Positions 1-7,212 of a DNA stretch of 12,808 nucleotides are shown here, piece by piece. Position 1 is the stretch's first letter; the number at the start of each line of letters is the position of its first letter. The notes under the pieces are model-generated. The model did not search any database. It had not been told where the DNA came from and was given only the letters and a program-made list of their open reading frames with translations. Origin of the DNA: an uncultured Porphyromonadaceae bacterium (lineage in GTDB: Bacteria; Bacteroidota; Bacteroidia; Bacteroidales; Muribaculaceae); assembly GCA_900555165.1 (NCBI GenBank), contig USKE01000026.1, positions 1-12,808 of the forward strand, in the 5' to 3' direction. The position numbers and the translations under genes are program-made.

Positions 1-936
1 AATGTTACGATTTTCGGTCAGTCCGGCGGCGGTGCCAAAGTGACAACGCTGCTGCAGACCCCGGCAGCAGATGGCCTGTACCACAGGGCGATGATAATGA
101 GTGGTGTGCTGGAAGGTTTGCTGAACGACAGTGTCGGCAGCGGCAGGGACTGTGTGCAGGCGCTGATGCAGGAGCTTGGCGTGCAGACAGCACAGCAGCT
201 GGAAACTGTGCCCTACCACCAACTGGCGCAGGCTTACCGGAACGTCAGCCCAGCTCTGAAAGCAAAAGGCGCGAACGTGGGCCAAAGTCCCCACCCGAAC
301 CGCTTCTATCTTGGAGATCCGCTCCAAAACGGCAGCGGGTTTCGGCCCGAGACTGCAAACGTTCCGGTGCTGATCGGTACGGTTTATTCGGAGTTCTACG
401 GTTTCTTTGATGGTCTGAAAGGAGTCGGCCCGGAAGAAGCAGTGGGTCTGTCTGCCGCAGAGACCCTGCGGAAGCAGTTCCGCACTGCCTACCCGCACCG
501 CCCGGAGGAGGACCTGCTGCTGGCAGATACCAGCTTCCGCGCCCCCACGATCAAATATGTCCGGGAGCGTGCCAAGGCGGGCGGAAAGGTGTACAGTTAT
601 CTGTTTGATCAGGACTTCCCTCTGATGGGGAAAAGCACCCCGTGGCACTGTGCGGATATCCCATTTGTGTTCCACAACACAGAGCTTGTGCCAGTGTGTG
701 CCTTTGAGGGAGCAAAGCAGCTGGAAGCGGAAATTTTTGGCGCTGTGATGCAGTTTGCCCGTACCGGTGCGCCGGGCTGGGCTGCCAGTACGGAGGATGT
801 GGAACAGACCATGCTTTTCGGCCCCCAAAGCCGTCTGGTGCAGAATCACGATCACGCACTGATCGAAGCATTGGCACCCTTCACAGATTTACGGATGAAA
901 AAAGCGACCCGGGCAGGCGGACAGATCCAGCATTAA
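1..936 (+). CDS. Type B carboxylesterase (alpha/beta hydrolase), 5' part missing
   Basis: The reading frame is open from base 1 to TAA at 934-936, giving 311 residues. The fragment opens at the nucleophile elbow FGQSGGG, with the catalytic Ser codon at 22-24. The other members of a type B carboxylesterase triad are visible: the acidic residue in GTVYSEF (Glu codon 391-393) and the His in WHCADIPFVFHN (codon 646-648), whose surroundings match the family HG(A)E(L/I)PFVF motif. Family members are usually about 480-550 residues, so roughly the first 180-200 residues lie outside the window. An internal ATG at 40 is not a plausible start, because it would discard the catalytic serine. The family hydrolyses carboxylic esters; the substrate cannot be told from sequence. 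Part of the gene is lost at the window edge, not by mutation. Codon use and the downstream sigma70-type signals suggest Firmicutes, unlike everything right of 1510. Confidence 0.9.
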   Translation, partial: NVTIFGQSGGGAKVTTLLQTPAADGLYHRAMIMSGVLEGLLNDSVGSGRDCVQALMQELGVQTAQQLETVPYHQLAQAYRNVSPALKAKGANVGQSPHPNRFYLGDPLQNGSGFRPETANVPVLIGTVYSEFYGFFDGLKGVGPEEAVGLSAAETLRKQFRTAYPHRPEEDLLLADTSFRAPTIKYVRERAKAGGKVYSYLFDQDFPLMGKSTPWHCADIPFVFHNTELVPVCAFEGAKQLEAEIFGAVMQFARTGAPGWAASTEDVEQTMLFGPQSRLVQNHDHALIEALAPFTDLRMKKATRAGGQIQH

Positions 937-949
937 AAAGCGCTGTTCA

Positions 950-1075
950 ATGTATTTTGCCGTGGAAAACAACAAGGGGCTTTTCAAGGGCAGCGGCAGT
1001 GACGATGTCCTGCGGGAAAAGTTTGCCCGGCAGCTGAAGTGGTGTACCGATGTCATGGATGTTTTTGCACCCTGA
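950..1075 (+). pseudogene. Short 41-residue reading frame, possible gene remnant
   Basis: An ATG at 950 opens a 41-codon frame ending at TGA 1073-1075. It reads MYFAVENNKG, continues with charged and aromatic residues, and ends KWCTDVMDVFAP. The frame stays open upstream past the esterase stop and has no clear ribosome binding site. Its composition looks like the C-terminal end of a real enzyme rather than random translation, so I suspect the tail of a decayed or deleted gene. I do not recognise the family. It ends 15 bases before the terminator hairpin, as a genuine 3' gene end would. Confidence 0.3.
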
Positions 1076-1090
1076 ATGGGGCTGAAATTA

Positions 1091-1142
1091 AAAAATGCAG
1101 TACCTTCTCTGCGCTTTCTCGCATGGAAGGTACTGCATTTTT
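1091..1142. terminator. Strong bidirectional intrinsic terminator
   Basis: Arms 1091-1107 and 1126-1142 are perfect 17-base reverse complements. The arms begin with an A run and end with a T run, so the hairpin works as a Rho-independent terminator on either strand. The 18-base loop can extend the stem with TGCG/CGCA pairing. It lies 155 bases after the esterase stop. No other gene explains it, so it probably closes the esterase transcription unit. Confidence 0.9.
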
Positions 1143-1215
1143 GCCTGCTGCCTTATCTGTGCGGAATGGATGCCGCACGCGGCATTCAAGGGTCAAACCG
1201 GTCTGCATTCTATAA
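1143..1215. other. Gene-free stretch between the terminator and the next promoter
   Basis: Together with the remnant and the terminator, this makes up the roughly 350 bases without a solid gene between 937 and 1292. Apart from a second TATAAT-like hexamer at 1211-1216 with no matching -35 box, I see nothing functional in it. Confidence 0.5.
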
Positions 1216-1244
1216 TTGCCACTTGACCCAACCCGTGGTATAAT
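1216..1244 (+). promoter_or_regulatory. Sigma70/SigA-type promoter
   Basis: TTGCCA at 1216-1221 (five of six matches to TTGACA) is followed after exactly 17 bases by a perfect TATAAT at 1239-1244. Transcription would start near 1251 and cover the 50-residue peptide gene and the sortase-like gene. This architecture is typical of Firmicutes and Proteobacteria and is not the Bacteroidetes TTTG/TAnnTTTG type, which supports a separate origin for the left end. Confidence 0.8.
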
Positions 1245-1292
1245 GAAAGAATCGAATACTATGGGAACAAAGGACAGGGGTCAGAACAGAAA

Positions 1293-1445
1293 ATGGCAAA
1301 ACGAAAGCGAAAAACAACTGCAAAGCGCGCGTCTGCACGCAGAAAAAGCCGGGCCGAGGAGCGGATGCCGGCAGGGCTGGGCACCCTGTTCCTGGCTGCT
1401 GGCGTGATCCTCCTCACCAAGAAGAAAGAGGATGACAATGCGTAA
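1293..1445 (+). CDS. Small basic single-pass membrane protein (50 aa)
   Basis: ATG 1293 opens a 50-residue frame ending in TAA 1443-1445. The first 24 residues are very rich in Lys and Arg (it begins MAKRKRKTTAKRASARRKSR). One hydrophobic segment follows (GLGTLFLAAGVILL), then a charged tail KKKEDDNA. By the positive-inside rule the basic N-terminus should be cytosolic or bound to nucleic acid. A purine-rich AGGGG lies about 12 bases upstream and a consensus promoter about 50 bases upstream. The next gene's ATG at 1438 lies within this gene's last codons, so the two are probably translationally coupled. I do not recognise a named family. A competing frame from ATG 1261 gives no membrane segment and no coupling, so I rejected it. 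It overlaps antisense with the abnormal tail of the yidC frame. Confidence 0.55.
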   Translation: MAKRKRKTTAKRASARRKSRAEERMPAGLGTLFLAAGVILLTKKKEDDNA

Positions 1446-3579
1446 AGCATCCCCGGGCGTCATCTGTGTCCTGCTGGGAGTCGTCTTGCTGCTGGCGGCG
1501 CTGGGCCTCCTCAAGGCGAGCCATGAAACCGGTTTTCTTTTTCGGTTTTTTGGCGTTCTCGGCCATGCGGGCGCGTATCTTCTTCTCGTCGATCACCCAG
1601 CGGAAGATGTAGGTCTGCAGGATGGTGATCAGCAGTGACAGGAAGTAATAGTAGCTCAGGCCCGAGGCATAGTCGTTGAAGAAGAAGAGGAACATCACCG
1701 GCATCAGGTACATCATCCACTTCATGCCGGGCATCGAGCCTGACGTGGGCTGGCTGGCCATGTTGATGCGGGTATAGATGATGTTGGTGACGGTCATCAG
1801 CAGACAGAACAGGCTCACATGGCTGCCGAACCAGGGTATGGTGAACGGCAGGGTGAAGATTACGTCGGGAGCCGCCAGGTCCTTGGCCCAGAGGAACGAC
1901 TCGCCGCGCAGCTCGATGGCCGACGGGAAGAACCAGAACATGGCCACCAGGATAGGCATCTGCAGCAGCATGGGCAGACACCCCGAGAACGGACTTGCGC
2001 CGGCGCGCGAGTAGAGCGCCATGGTCTTCTGCTGGCGGGTCATGGCGTTCTCGTTGCCGGGATATTTCTCGTTGATCTCCTTGATTTCGGGGGCAAGCAC
2101 GCGCATCTTGGCCTGCGACATGTAGCTCTTGTAGGTGAACGGGAAGAGTATCACCTTGATGAACAGCGTGAGCAGGAAGATAATCAGGCCGTATGAGGTG
2201 ATGAACTTGCCCAGGAAGGTGAACACCGGTATGATGATGAGGGTGTTGATCCAGCGGAAGATGGGCCATCCCAGGGGGATGAGGCGCGTGAGGTCGAGGT
2301 CGGTGTCTGACTTCTCGGTCTTGAGCGTGGAGTCGAGCTTGTCGAGCAGAGGGTAGAGGTTGGGGCCGTAGAAGATGTCGACGGTCACGGGCACCTCGGC
2401 GGTCGACGAATAGTCCATCGTGGCGCGTGCCGTGAGGTCTTTCACGAAGTCGGGGTCACCCTTGAGGTCTTTCGAGGCCACCTCGGCCGAGGTAAATGTG
2501 CCGCGCGGTATCATCACGGTCGAGAAGAACTGGTTCTTGAACGCAATCCAGCGCAGGCGCTGGTCGAGACTCTTCTCATGGTCGCCCTGGGCGCCCAGAT
2601 CGTCGGGCGAGTCGCCCAGGAACTTGTAGTAGAGGCCCGAGTTGCGCTCCTCGAAAGTGCGGCCGCGCTCGTTGCGGGCCATCTTCTGGTGCCAGAGCAG
2701 GTCGGTGGTGGCCACCGAGGCGGGGATGATGCGGGTCATATTCTGCTGCACTACCTCCATGCGGGCCACATACGACCCCTTGGGCAGCGTGTAGCGCAGC
2801 GCCCACGAGGCGCCCTGTCCCAAATCGAGGCGCATAATCACCGTCGAGTCGTTGACCTGCTCGGGGGTGAAGTAGAAGTCAGCCGTGTCGAAACGGTTCG
2901 TAGCCGATGTGAGCACGAAACTGTAGCCGGCGTCGCCGGGGCGAACGATCTCCACGCGGGCGGTGTCGACCAGTTTCGGGTCTTTCTTGTCGGGGAGGTA
3001 GGTGTTGTAGTCAAGCAGCGTGGCGCGTGACACGCGTCCACCCTTGGTGGAGATTTCAAGCGAGAGCACGTCGTTGGCGAGTGTCACGGTCTTCTCCTCG
3101 CCGTGGAGGTAACGTGCGAACCCGCGGTAGCGGTCGGCGTCGGCCAGTGCGGCGCGCAGGTTCTTCAGCGCCTCGCGGCGGTTGGCGGGCGATAGGTCGT
3201 CGCCGAAACGCGAGCCGGCCACGGCATCGTATGTCAGCACGGTGTCGACGGCGGCTACGGGGCCGCTCACGCGTGCGCCGTCATAGCTGAGGCTGACCTT
3301 GTCGGTCTTGAAAGCATAGGAAGACTGCGTCGTCGAGTCACCCTCGGCGGTCACGGCGCCCACCTGGCGCAGAATCGCGGGCACAGCCGCGGCCTCGTCG
3401 GCGGTGATGGTGTCGATTCGCAGTGCGTCGGCATCGGCCTTCGCCTCGGCGCGCCTGTCGGCGTCAATCTGCTCCTGGATCTGTTGCTGGCGACGTTCCT
3501 GCTCACCTTTGGTGAAGTACATGAATCCGAAGATCACCATGCCCATCAGGACCATGCCTAAAAGTGTATTCTTATCCAT
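1414..3579 (-). CDS. yidC: Membrane protein insertase YidC (with chimeric C-terminal tail)
   Basis: YidC inserts and folds inner-membrane proteins, alone or with SecYEG. Residues 1-22 form the N-terminal membrane anchor (MDKNTLLGMV start). A large periplasmic beta domain spans about 80-430. The conserved insertase core of five membrane segments spans about 435-665. Core motifs include FPFTYKSYMSQAKMRVLAPE, SPFSGCLPMLLQMPI, a SAIELRG segment and SGLSYYYF. Lys475 stands where E. coli has the groove arginine (R366). The basic tail (MAENAKKPKKKTGFMARLEE) suits ribosome contact. Residues after about 698 (DDSQQDTDDARG to the stop at 1414) are translated from foreign DNA across the junction, so the authentic stop is missing and 721 residues is an overestimate. 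It starts 119 bases after pyrG and probably shares its transcript. Confidence 0.93.
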   Translation of the reverse strand: MDKNTLLGMVLMGMVIFGFMYFTKGEQERRQQQIQEQIDADRRAEAKADADALRIDTITADEAAAVPAILRQVGAVTAEGDSTTQSSYAFKTDKVSLSYDGARVSGPVAAVDTVLTYDAVAGSRFGDDLSPANRREALKNLRAALADADRYRGFARYLHGEEKTVTLANDVLSLEISTKGGRVSRATLLDYNTYLPDKKDPKLVDTARVEIVRPGDAGYSFVLTSATNRFDTADFYFTPEQVNDSTVIMRLDLGQGASWALRYTLPKGSYVARMEVVQQNMTRIIPASVATTDLLWHQKMARNERGRTFEERNSGLYYKFLGDSPDDLGAQGDHEKSLDQRLRWIAFKNQFFSTVMIPRGTFTSAEVASKDLKGDPDFVKDLTARATMDYSSTAEVPVTVDIFYGPNLYPLLDKLDSTLKTEKSDTDLDLTRLIPLGWPIFRWINTLIIIPVFTFLGKFITSYGLIIFLLTLFIKVILFPFTYKSYMSQAKMRVLAPEIKEINEKYPGNENAMTRQQKTMALYSRAGASPFSGCLPMLLQMPILVAMFWFFPSAIELRGESFLWAKDLAAPDVIFTLPFTIPWFGSHVSLFCLLMTVTNIIYTRINMASQPTSGSMPGMKWMMYLMPVMFLFFFNDYASGLSYYYFLSLLITILQTYIFRWVIDEKKIRARMAENAKKPKKKTGFMARLEEAQRRQQQDDSQQDTDDARGCFTHCHPLSSW
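1438..1512 (+). CDS. N-terminal fragment of a membrane-anchored protein, sortase B-like, cut by the junction
   Basis: ATG 1438 is preceded by a good GAAAGAGG ribosome binding site and overlaps the end of the previous gene. The product begins MRKASPGVICVLLGVVLLLA, a short basic start followed by a long hydrophobic helix. This is what the N-terminal anchor of a clostridial class B sortase or a similar exported protein looks like. After about residue 25 (near 1512) the frame stays open to 1638 but is simply the antisense of yidC, so the real gene continues elsewhere. The end coordinate marks the last codon I consider authentic. The sortase reading is an inference from the anchor alone; no catalytic region is present. 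Confidence 0.4.
1486..1512. other. Probable chimeric junction between two genomes
   Basis: Left of this interval the plus strand reads sensibly as Firmicutes genes. Right of it the minus strand reads as Bacteroidales yidC. Inside it both readings look plausible: a Leu/Ala-rich helix on plus, and a Gln/Arg/Glu-rich YidC tail on minus. The exact point therefore cannot be fixed, and a short shared GC-rich stretch may have allowed the join. The yidC frame then runs on for about 23 residues through foreign DNA, ending at 1414. Confidence 0.75.
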
Positions 3580-3632
3580 TGTCGGGTAGGAATTGGGATA
3601 TGATATTAGTTATCAGTTTTTTCAGCTCATCC

Positions 3633-3686
3633 GCAACATACGTCACATAAGTTACATAAGCAACATACGTCACATCCGTTACATCC
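3633..3686. repeat. Nine-base-period tract A (six units, core ACAT)
   Basis: ACAT recurs at 3636, 3645, 3654, 3663, 3672 and 3681, exactly nine bases apart. Units follow G(T/C)(A/C/T)ACATNN, and a degenerate seventh unit (TCAT) sits in phase at 3627. At a higher level this is a 27-base direct repeat (3633-3659 and 3660-3686) with 23 identical bases. It fills half of the pyrG-yidC gap. I see no open reading frame or promoter in it. Confidence 0.85.
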
Positions 3687-3698
3687 TCTTGCTCGTGC

Positions 3699-5315
3699 TC
3701 ACGCTCCGCGCTCGGCGCGGTACTTGATGGCCGCCTTCACGAAACTCAGAAACAGCGGGTTGGGCGCAAGCACCGTCGACGAGTATTCGGGGTGATACTG
3801 CGTGCCCAGATACCAGCGTTTGCCGGGAACCTCGACAACCTCGACCAGATGCGTGCGCGGGTTCTCGCCGACGCACTTCATGCCGGCCTCCTCGAATCGC
3901 GCGCGGTAGTCGTCGTTGAACTCGAAACGGTGGCGGTGACGCTCGCTGACATGTGTCGAGCCGTATGCCTCGGCGGCAAGCGAACCGGGTTTCAGTTCGC
4001 AGTCGTAGGCGCCCAGACGCATCGTGCCCCCCATGTTCGAGACGCTCTTCTGCTCCTCCATCAGGTCGATGACATTGTAGGGGGTGTTGGGGTTCATCTC
4101 GGTGGAGTTGGCGTCGTGGAGCCCCAGCACGTTGCGGGCAAACTCTATGACCATGCACTGCATGCCCAGGCAGATGCCCAGGGTGGGCACGTCATGCTCG
4201 CGCGCCCATTTCAGGGCCACGAACTTACCCTCTATGCCGCGCTGGCCGAATCCGGGAGCCACGATTATGCCGTCGAGCCCCGAGAGTTTCTCGTCGGCAT
4301 CAGCTTCGGTAAGTTTCTCGGAGTGGATATAACGCAGGTCGAGATGCCGGTCGTTGTAGGTGGCGGCCTGTATCAGCGACTCGTCGATTGACTTGTAGGC
4401 GTCCTGCAGCTCGACGTACTTGCCCACCAGGCCGATGGTGACCGGCTCGGTGGCGGCCTCAAGTTTCTTCACGAAACTGAGCCAGGGACCCATCTGCGGC
4501 TCACCCTCGGCCTTGACGCCGGTAAGACGCAGTACCACTTCGTCGAGGTGCTGCTCGTGCATCTTCAGGGGCACCTCGTAGATCGAGGGCACGTCGATGC
4601 TCTGAAACACGGCGTCAGGGGCCACGTTGCAGAACTGAGCGATCTTGCGGCGCGCCTCGGAGGTGATGTCATGCTCGGTGCGGAGCACCAGCACGTCGGG
4701 CTGGATTCCCAGCTCCTGCAGTTTCTTCACCGAGTGCTGGGTGGGCTTTGTCTTCAGCTCCTTGGCGGCCGCGATATAGGGCACATAGGTAAGGTGCACG
4801 CAAAGCGAGTCGCGCCCCAGTTCCCAGCGCAGCTGGCGCACGGCCTCAAGGAACGGCAGCGACTCGATGTCGCCGACAACGCCGCCGATCTCGGTGATCA
4901 CAAAATCATATTCGCCGGTAAGCCCCAGGGCTTTCACCGAGCGTTTGATCTCGTCGGTGATGTGCGGCACAATCTGCACCGTCTTGCCCAGATAGTCGCC
5001 GCGGCGCTCCTTGTTGATGACGCTTTGGTAGATGCGGCCTGTGGTGACATTGTTGGCGCGGGTGGTGCGCACGTTGGTGAAACGCTCGTAATGCCCCAGG
5101 TCGAGGTCAGCCTCGTGGCCGTCGACGGTCACATAACACTCGCCGTGCTCGTAGGGGTTGAGCGTGCCGGGGTCGATGTTGATGTAGGGGTCGAATTTCT
5201 GTATCGTCACCCGAAAGCCGCGTGCTTTAAGCAGACAGGCCAGCGACGACGAAATAATACCCTTGCCGAGTGACGACACCACGCCGCCCGTGACGAATAT
5301 GTATTTTGTTTCCAC
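3699..5315 (-). CDS. pyrG: CTP synthase (glutamine hydrolysing)
   Basis: CTP synthase makes CTP from UTP, ATP and glutamine, the last step of de novo pyrimidine nucleotide synthesis. The N-terminal synthase domain begins with the P-loop region YIFVTGGVVSSLGKG and contains KFDPYINIDPG. The C-terminal class I glutaminase carries the nucleophile Cys382 in GICLGM and His508/Glu510 in YHPEY. I take GTG 5313-5315 as the start, giving 538 residues, because (V/M)ETKYIFVTGG is where family members begin. An ATG at 5348 would add 11 residues of no known type, and it lies inside a TAnnTTTG promoter element, so it would not be transcribed. Together with pyrH in the same window, two enzymes on the UMP-to-CTP route are present, in separate transcription units. 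Confidence 0.96.
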   Translation of the reverse strand: METKYIFVTGGVVSSLGKGIISSSLACLLKARGFRVTIQKFDPYINIDPGTLNPYEHGECYVTVDGHEADLDLGHYERFTNVRTTRANNVTTGRIYQSVINKERRGDYLGKTVQIVPHITDEIKRSVKALGLTGEYDFVITEIGGVVGDIESLPFLEAVRQLRWELGRDSLCVHLTYVPYIAAAKELKTKPTQHSVKKLQELGIQPDVLVLRTEHDITSEARRKIAQFCNVAPDAVFQSIDVPSIYEVPLKMHEQHLDEVVLRLTGVKAEGEPQMGPWLSFVKKLEAATEPVTIGLVGKYVELQDAYKSIDESLIQAATYNDRHLDLRYIHSEKLTEADADEKLSGLDGIIVAPGFGQRGIEGKFVALKWAREHDVPTLGICLGMQCMVIEFARNVLGLHDANSTEMNPNTPYNVIDLMEEQKSVSNMGGTMRLGAYDCELKPGSLAAEAYGSTHVSERHRHRFEFNDDYRARFEEAGMKCVGENPRTHLVEVVEVPGKRWYLGTQYHPEYSSTVLAPNPLFLSFVKAAIKYRAERGA

Positions 5316-5345
5316 TGTAAAGAGTGTGATTTTAATTACAACCGG

Positions 5346-5353
5346 CAAAGTTA
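5346..5353 (-). promoter_or_regulatory. Bacteroidetes -7 element upstream of pyrG
   Basis: The minus strand reads TAACTTTG, an exact match to the Bacteroidetes TAnnTTTG -7 box, 30 bases before the GTG start. A TTTG further upstream is 26 bases away, longer than the usual 19-21, so the -33 element is weak. An overlapping alternative, TATTTTG with a 19-base spacer to that same TTTG, is also possible. Either one places the transcript start downstream of ATG 5348 and supports the GTG start. Confidence 0.5.
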
Positions 5354-5415
5354 CAAAATATTCCGGTATTTCGCCACACCAAAATCACAGGCGCCCCATA
5401 AACCGGCACATACAA

Positions 5416-5460
5416 GTCAGACCCGTCGGACAAGCCGGACTTGTCTGACGGGTCTGACGG
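5416..5460. repeat. Nine-base-period tract B forming a 19-bp hairpin
   Basis: Five 9-base units of form G(T/C)CNGACNN begin at 5416, 5425, 5434, 5443 and 5452, with GAC in phase in each. Each core GTCNGAC is itself palindromic. Arms 5416-5434 and 5440-5458 pair at 18 of 19 positions around a 5-base loop. It starts about 40 bases after the stop of the 570-residue protein gene, so it may act as its terminator or as an RNA 3'-end stabiliser. The T run after it is very short, so simple intrinsic termination is uncertain. Confidence 0.85.
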
Positions 5461-5499
5461 CGAACCGCACCCGTAGGGGCGATCACAGAAGTGCATGCC

Positions 5500-7212
5500 T
5501 CAGAATTTCTTCATCGGGCGCACCTTGTTGTAGAAATACTTGCGGTAGTCGAAAGCCGAGCCGTCTGAAATCTTCACCGACTTGGCGCGTTCAAGGGCGT
5601 TTTCGGTACCTTCGGTCGAGGTCCAGTAGTCATCGTTGTCGAGGGTCGAGCCGCCATTGGCGCGGAGAGCCGCGTTGAGGTCGGTCTTGTTGTCGGCCAC
5701 GGCCTTCATCTCGTTGAAAGCGGGCAGATACCATCCGTCGCCCAGTTCGGCACAGAGACGGAACGCGGTGAGGTTGGCCAACTCGGGGTCGTTGGCACGG
5801 GCGGCGGCCATGTTGGCCTCGCCGTCGTCGAGACTCGACGCACCCAATTCTACATAGTTGTCAGAGTTGGCGCGCTTGTCCCACATGGCGTTAATGCGCC
5901 CCTGCTCTTTCACGTTGGCCAGGGCTATAATCTTGCCCGAGGTGCCGTCGTCGCTTACCTCGCAGACTATGCCCACCACATTGTCACCCTCGTAATAGGG
6001 GTCGCCCACGGCGAAGGTGGTGACATCGGCCGGACGGTCGCCCACGTATGCCACGGCGCGCACGTTGCGCGCCACGTTTTTCGACGAGGCCAGCTCCGAG
6101 CCGTCGGTCAGCAGCACTGCCATGGCGCTGTTGGCGCCGTCAGCCGCATGCTCGGTCGAGCTCCAGTAATATGCGTCGGAAAGCGCGGTACCTCCGTTGG
6201 CCGCAAGGGCGGCGTTGATCTGCGCCTTCATGCCGGCGATTACCTTAAGCTCGGCTACGGCGGGGAGGAACCACCCCTCGCCCTGCGCCGCACAGCTCAG
6301 GAACGCGGGCAGCGACTCAAGTGTGCCGTCGGCCTTGTCGGCAGCCTTCTTGTTGAGGTCGCCGCTCTCGGTGCTTTTGGCCCCGATCTTCTTGCCCAGC
6401 TCGCCCCAGTTCTCAGATGCCTCGGTAAGCGAGATTATGCGGGCGTAGCTGTCATCGTCGGCCACCCAGTAGATGATGCCCTTCACGTTGTCGACATCAT
6501 AGAGCTTGCCGACGGTGAAACGCGGCTCGGGTTTCTCGCCGAACTCGCGGAAAGCGCGCACCTGCGCCACCTCCTGTTTCTGTATGGCGAACATGCCGGG
6601 CATGTCCATCAGCGCGGTGTAGGCCATGGCGTCCATGTACTGGTCGGCCTCGGTCGACGACCAGTAGGTAGCCTCAGTGCTGACGGGGGCGAAACCGCGC
6701 GAGGTCAGCGTGGCGTTAATGGCGTCGAGCGCGCCGCGCATGGTCTGCAGCTCCTTCTGGGCGGGCAGATACCACCCCTCGCCCATCTCGACGCAGGCCT
6801 TGAAAGCGGGATAGAAGTCATAGTCGGGCGAGATGGCGGCCACAGTGGCCATGTTGGCGGGGCCATACTCCTCGTCAGAGGCGTTGGTCACCTCGTATGT
6901 GGTGCTGTAGCAGAGCGGCTGAGGCATGTCGGTGACAGCGGCCAGAGTGCCGTAACTGCCGGTGGCGTCGACTGTTACCACCACGCCCTGGTTCACGCCG
7001 TCGCTGTAGAAATCGCCCACGGCATAGGGGCCGGTGGTCGGGTCGGCTACCGGGATGGACGCCTCGCCGAAGGCGAGATGATCTATGTCGGTGAGCTTGT
7101 ATTCTTTTTTGGTACCGTCTTTAAGCGTAACTATCAGCGCTTTGCCTTCGGTCTGGGCCAATGCGGCGAATGCGGTGAGCATCGCCACGAGTGTGTATAT
7201 CGCTTTTCTCAT
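5500..7212 (-). CDS. Exported protein with three tandem DUF1566/Lcl-like domains
   Basis: This is a 570-residue protein. Residues 1-20 are a Sec signal peptide (cleavage near ALAQ). Residues 24-50 carry a GTKKEYKLTDIDHLAFGE segment also seen in the upstream partner. Three repeats follow at about 63-222, 231-389 and 399-568. Each opens with (A/T)VG(D/K)xY and a Gly/Val beta hairpin, has a Cys in the middle (C140, C307, C487), then GxGW(Y/F)LPA, an alpha segment with INAxL or LNAAL, then YW(S/T)STE, and closes with VR(A/P). GWxLP plus YWSSTE plus VRP is the signature of DUF1566/Lcl C-type-lectin-fold domains found in surface and exported bacterial proteins. A binding role is plausible but the ligand is unknown. 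Its ATG overlaps the previous gene's TGA by one base (TGATG), so the pair is translationally coupled. Confidence 0.8.
   Translation of the reverse strand: MRKAIYTLVAMLTAFAALAQTEGKALIVTLKDGTKKEYKLTDIDHLAFGEASIPVADPTTGPYAVGDFYSDGVNQGVVVTVDATGSYGTLAAVTDMPQPLCYSTTYEVTNASDEEYGPANMATVAAISPDYDFYPAFKACVEMGEGWYLPAQKELQTMRGALDAINATLTSRGFAPVSTEATYWSSTEADQYMDAMAYTALMDMPGMFAIQKQEVAQVRAFREFGEKPEPRFTVGKLYDVDNVKGIIYWVADDDSYARIISLTEASENWGELGKKIGAKSTESGDLNKKAADKADGTLESLPAFLSCAAQGEGWFLPAVAELKVIAGMKAQINAALAANGGTALSDAYYWSSTEHAADGANSAMAVLLTDGSELASSKNVARNVRAVAYVGDRPADVTTFAVGDPYYEGDNVVGIVCEVSDDGTSGKIIALANVKEQGRINAMWDKRANSDNYVELGASSLDDGEANMAAARANDPELANLTAFRLCAELGDGWYLPAFNEMKAVADNKTDLNAALRANGGSTLDNDDYWTSTEGTENALERAKSVKISDGSAFDYRKYFYNKVRPMKKF

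Noticed and set aside
1223..1228. TTGACC as a -35 box
   Set aside because: It is only 10 bases from TATAAT. TTGCCA at 1216-1221 has the ideal 17-base spacing.
1..1512. Recent horizontal transfer of a Firmicutes segment into a Bacteroidales genome
   Set aside because: There is no transposase, integrase, attachment site or target duplication at the join, and an essential gene's 3' end is lost. An assembly chimera is simpler.
2578..3030. Plus-strand frame of 150 codons
   Set aside because: It is antisense to the periplasmic domain of yidC, has no ribosome site and no recognisable domain.
3633..3686. CRISPR array
   Set aside because: The period is nine bases with no spacers, and no cas genes are nearby.
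4548..5273. Open frame on plus (241 codons)
   Set aside because: It is the shadow of pyrG, which is full length and conserved.
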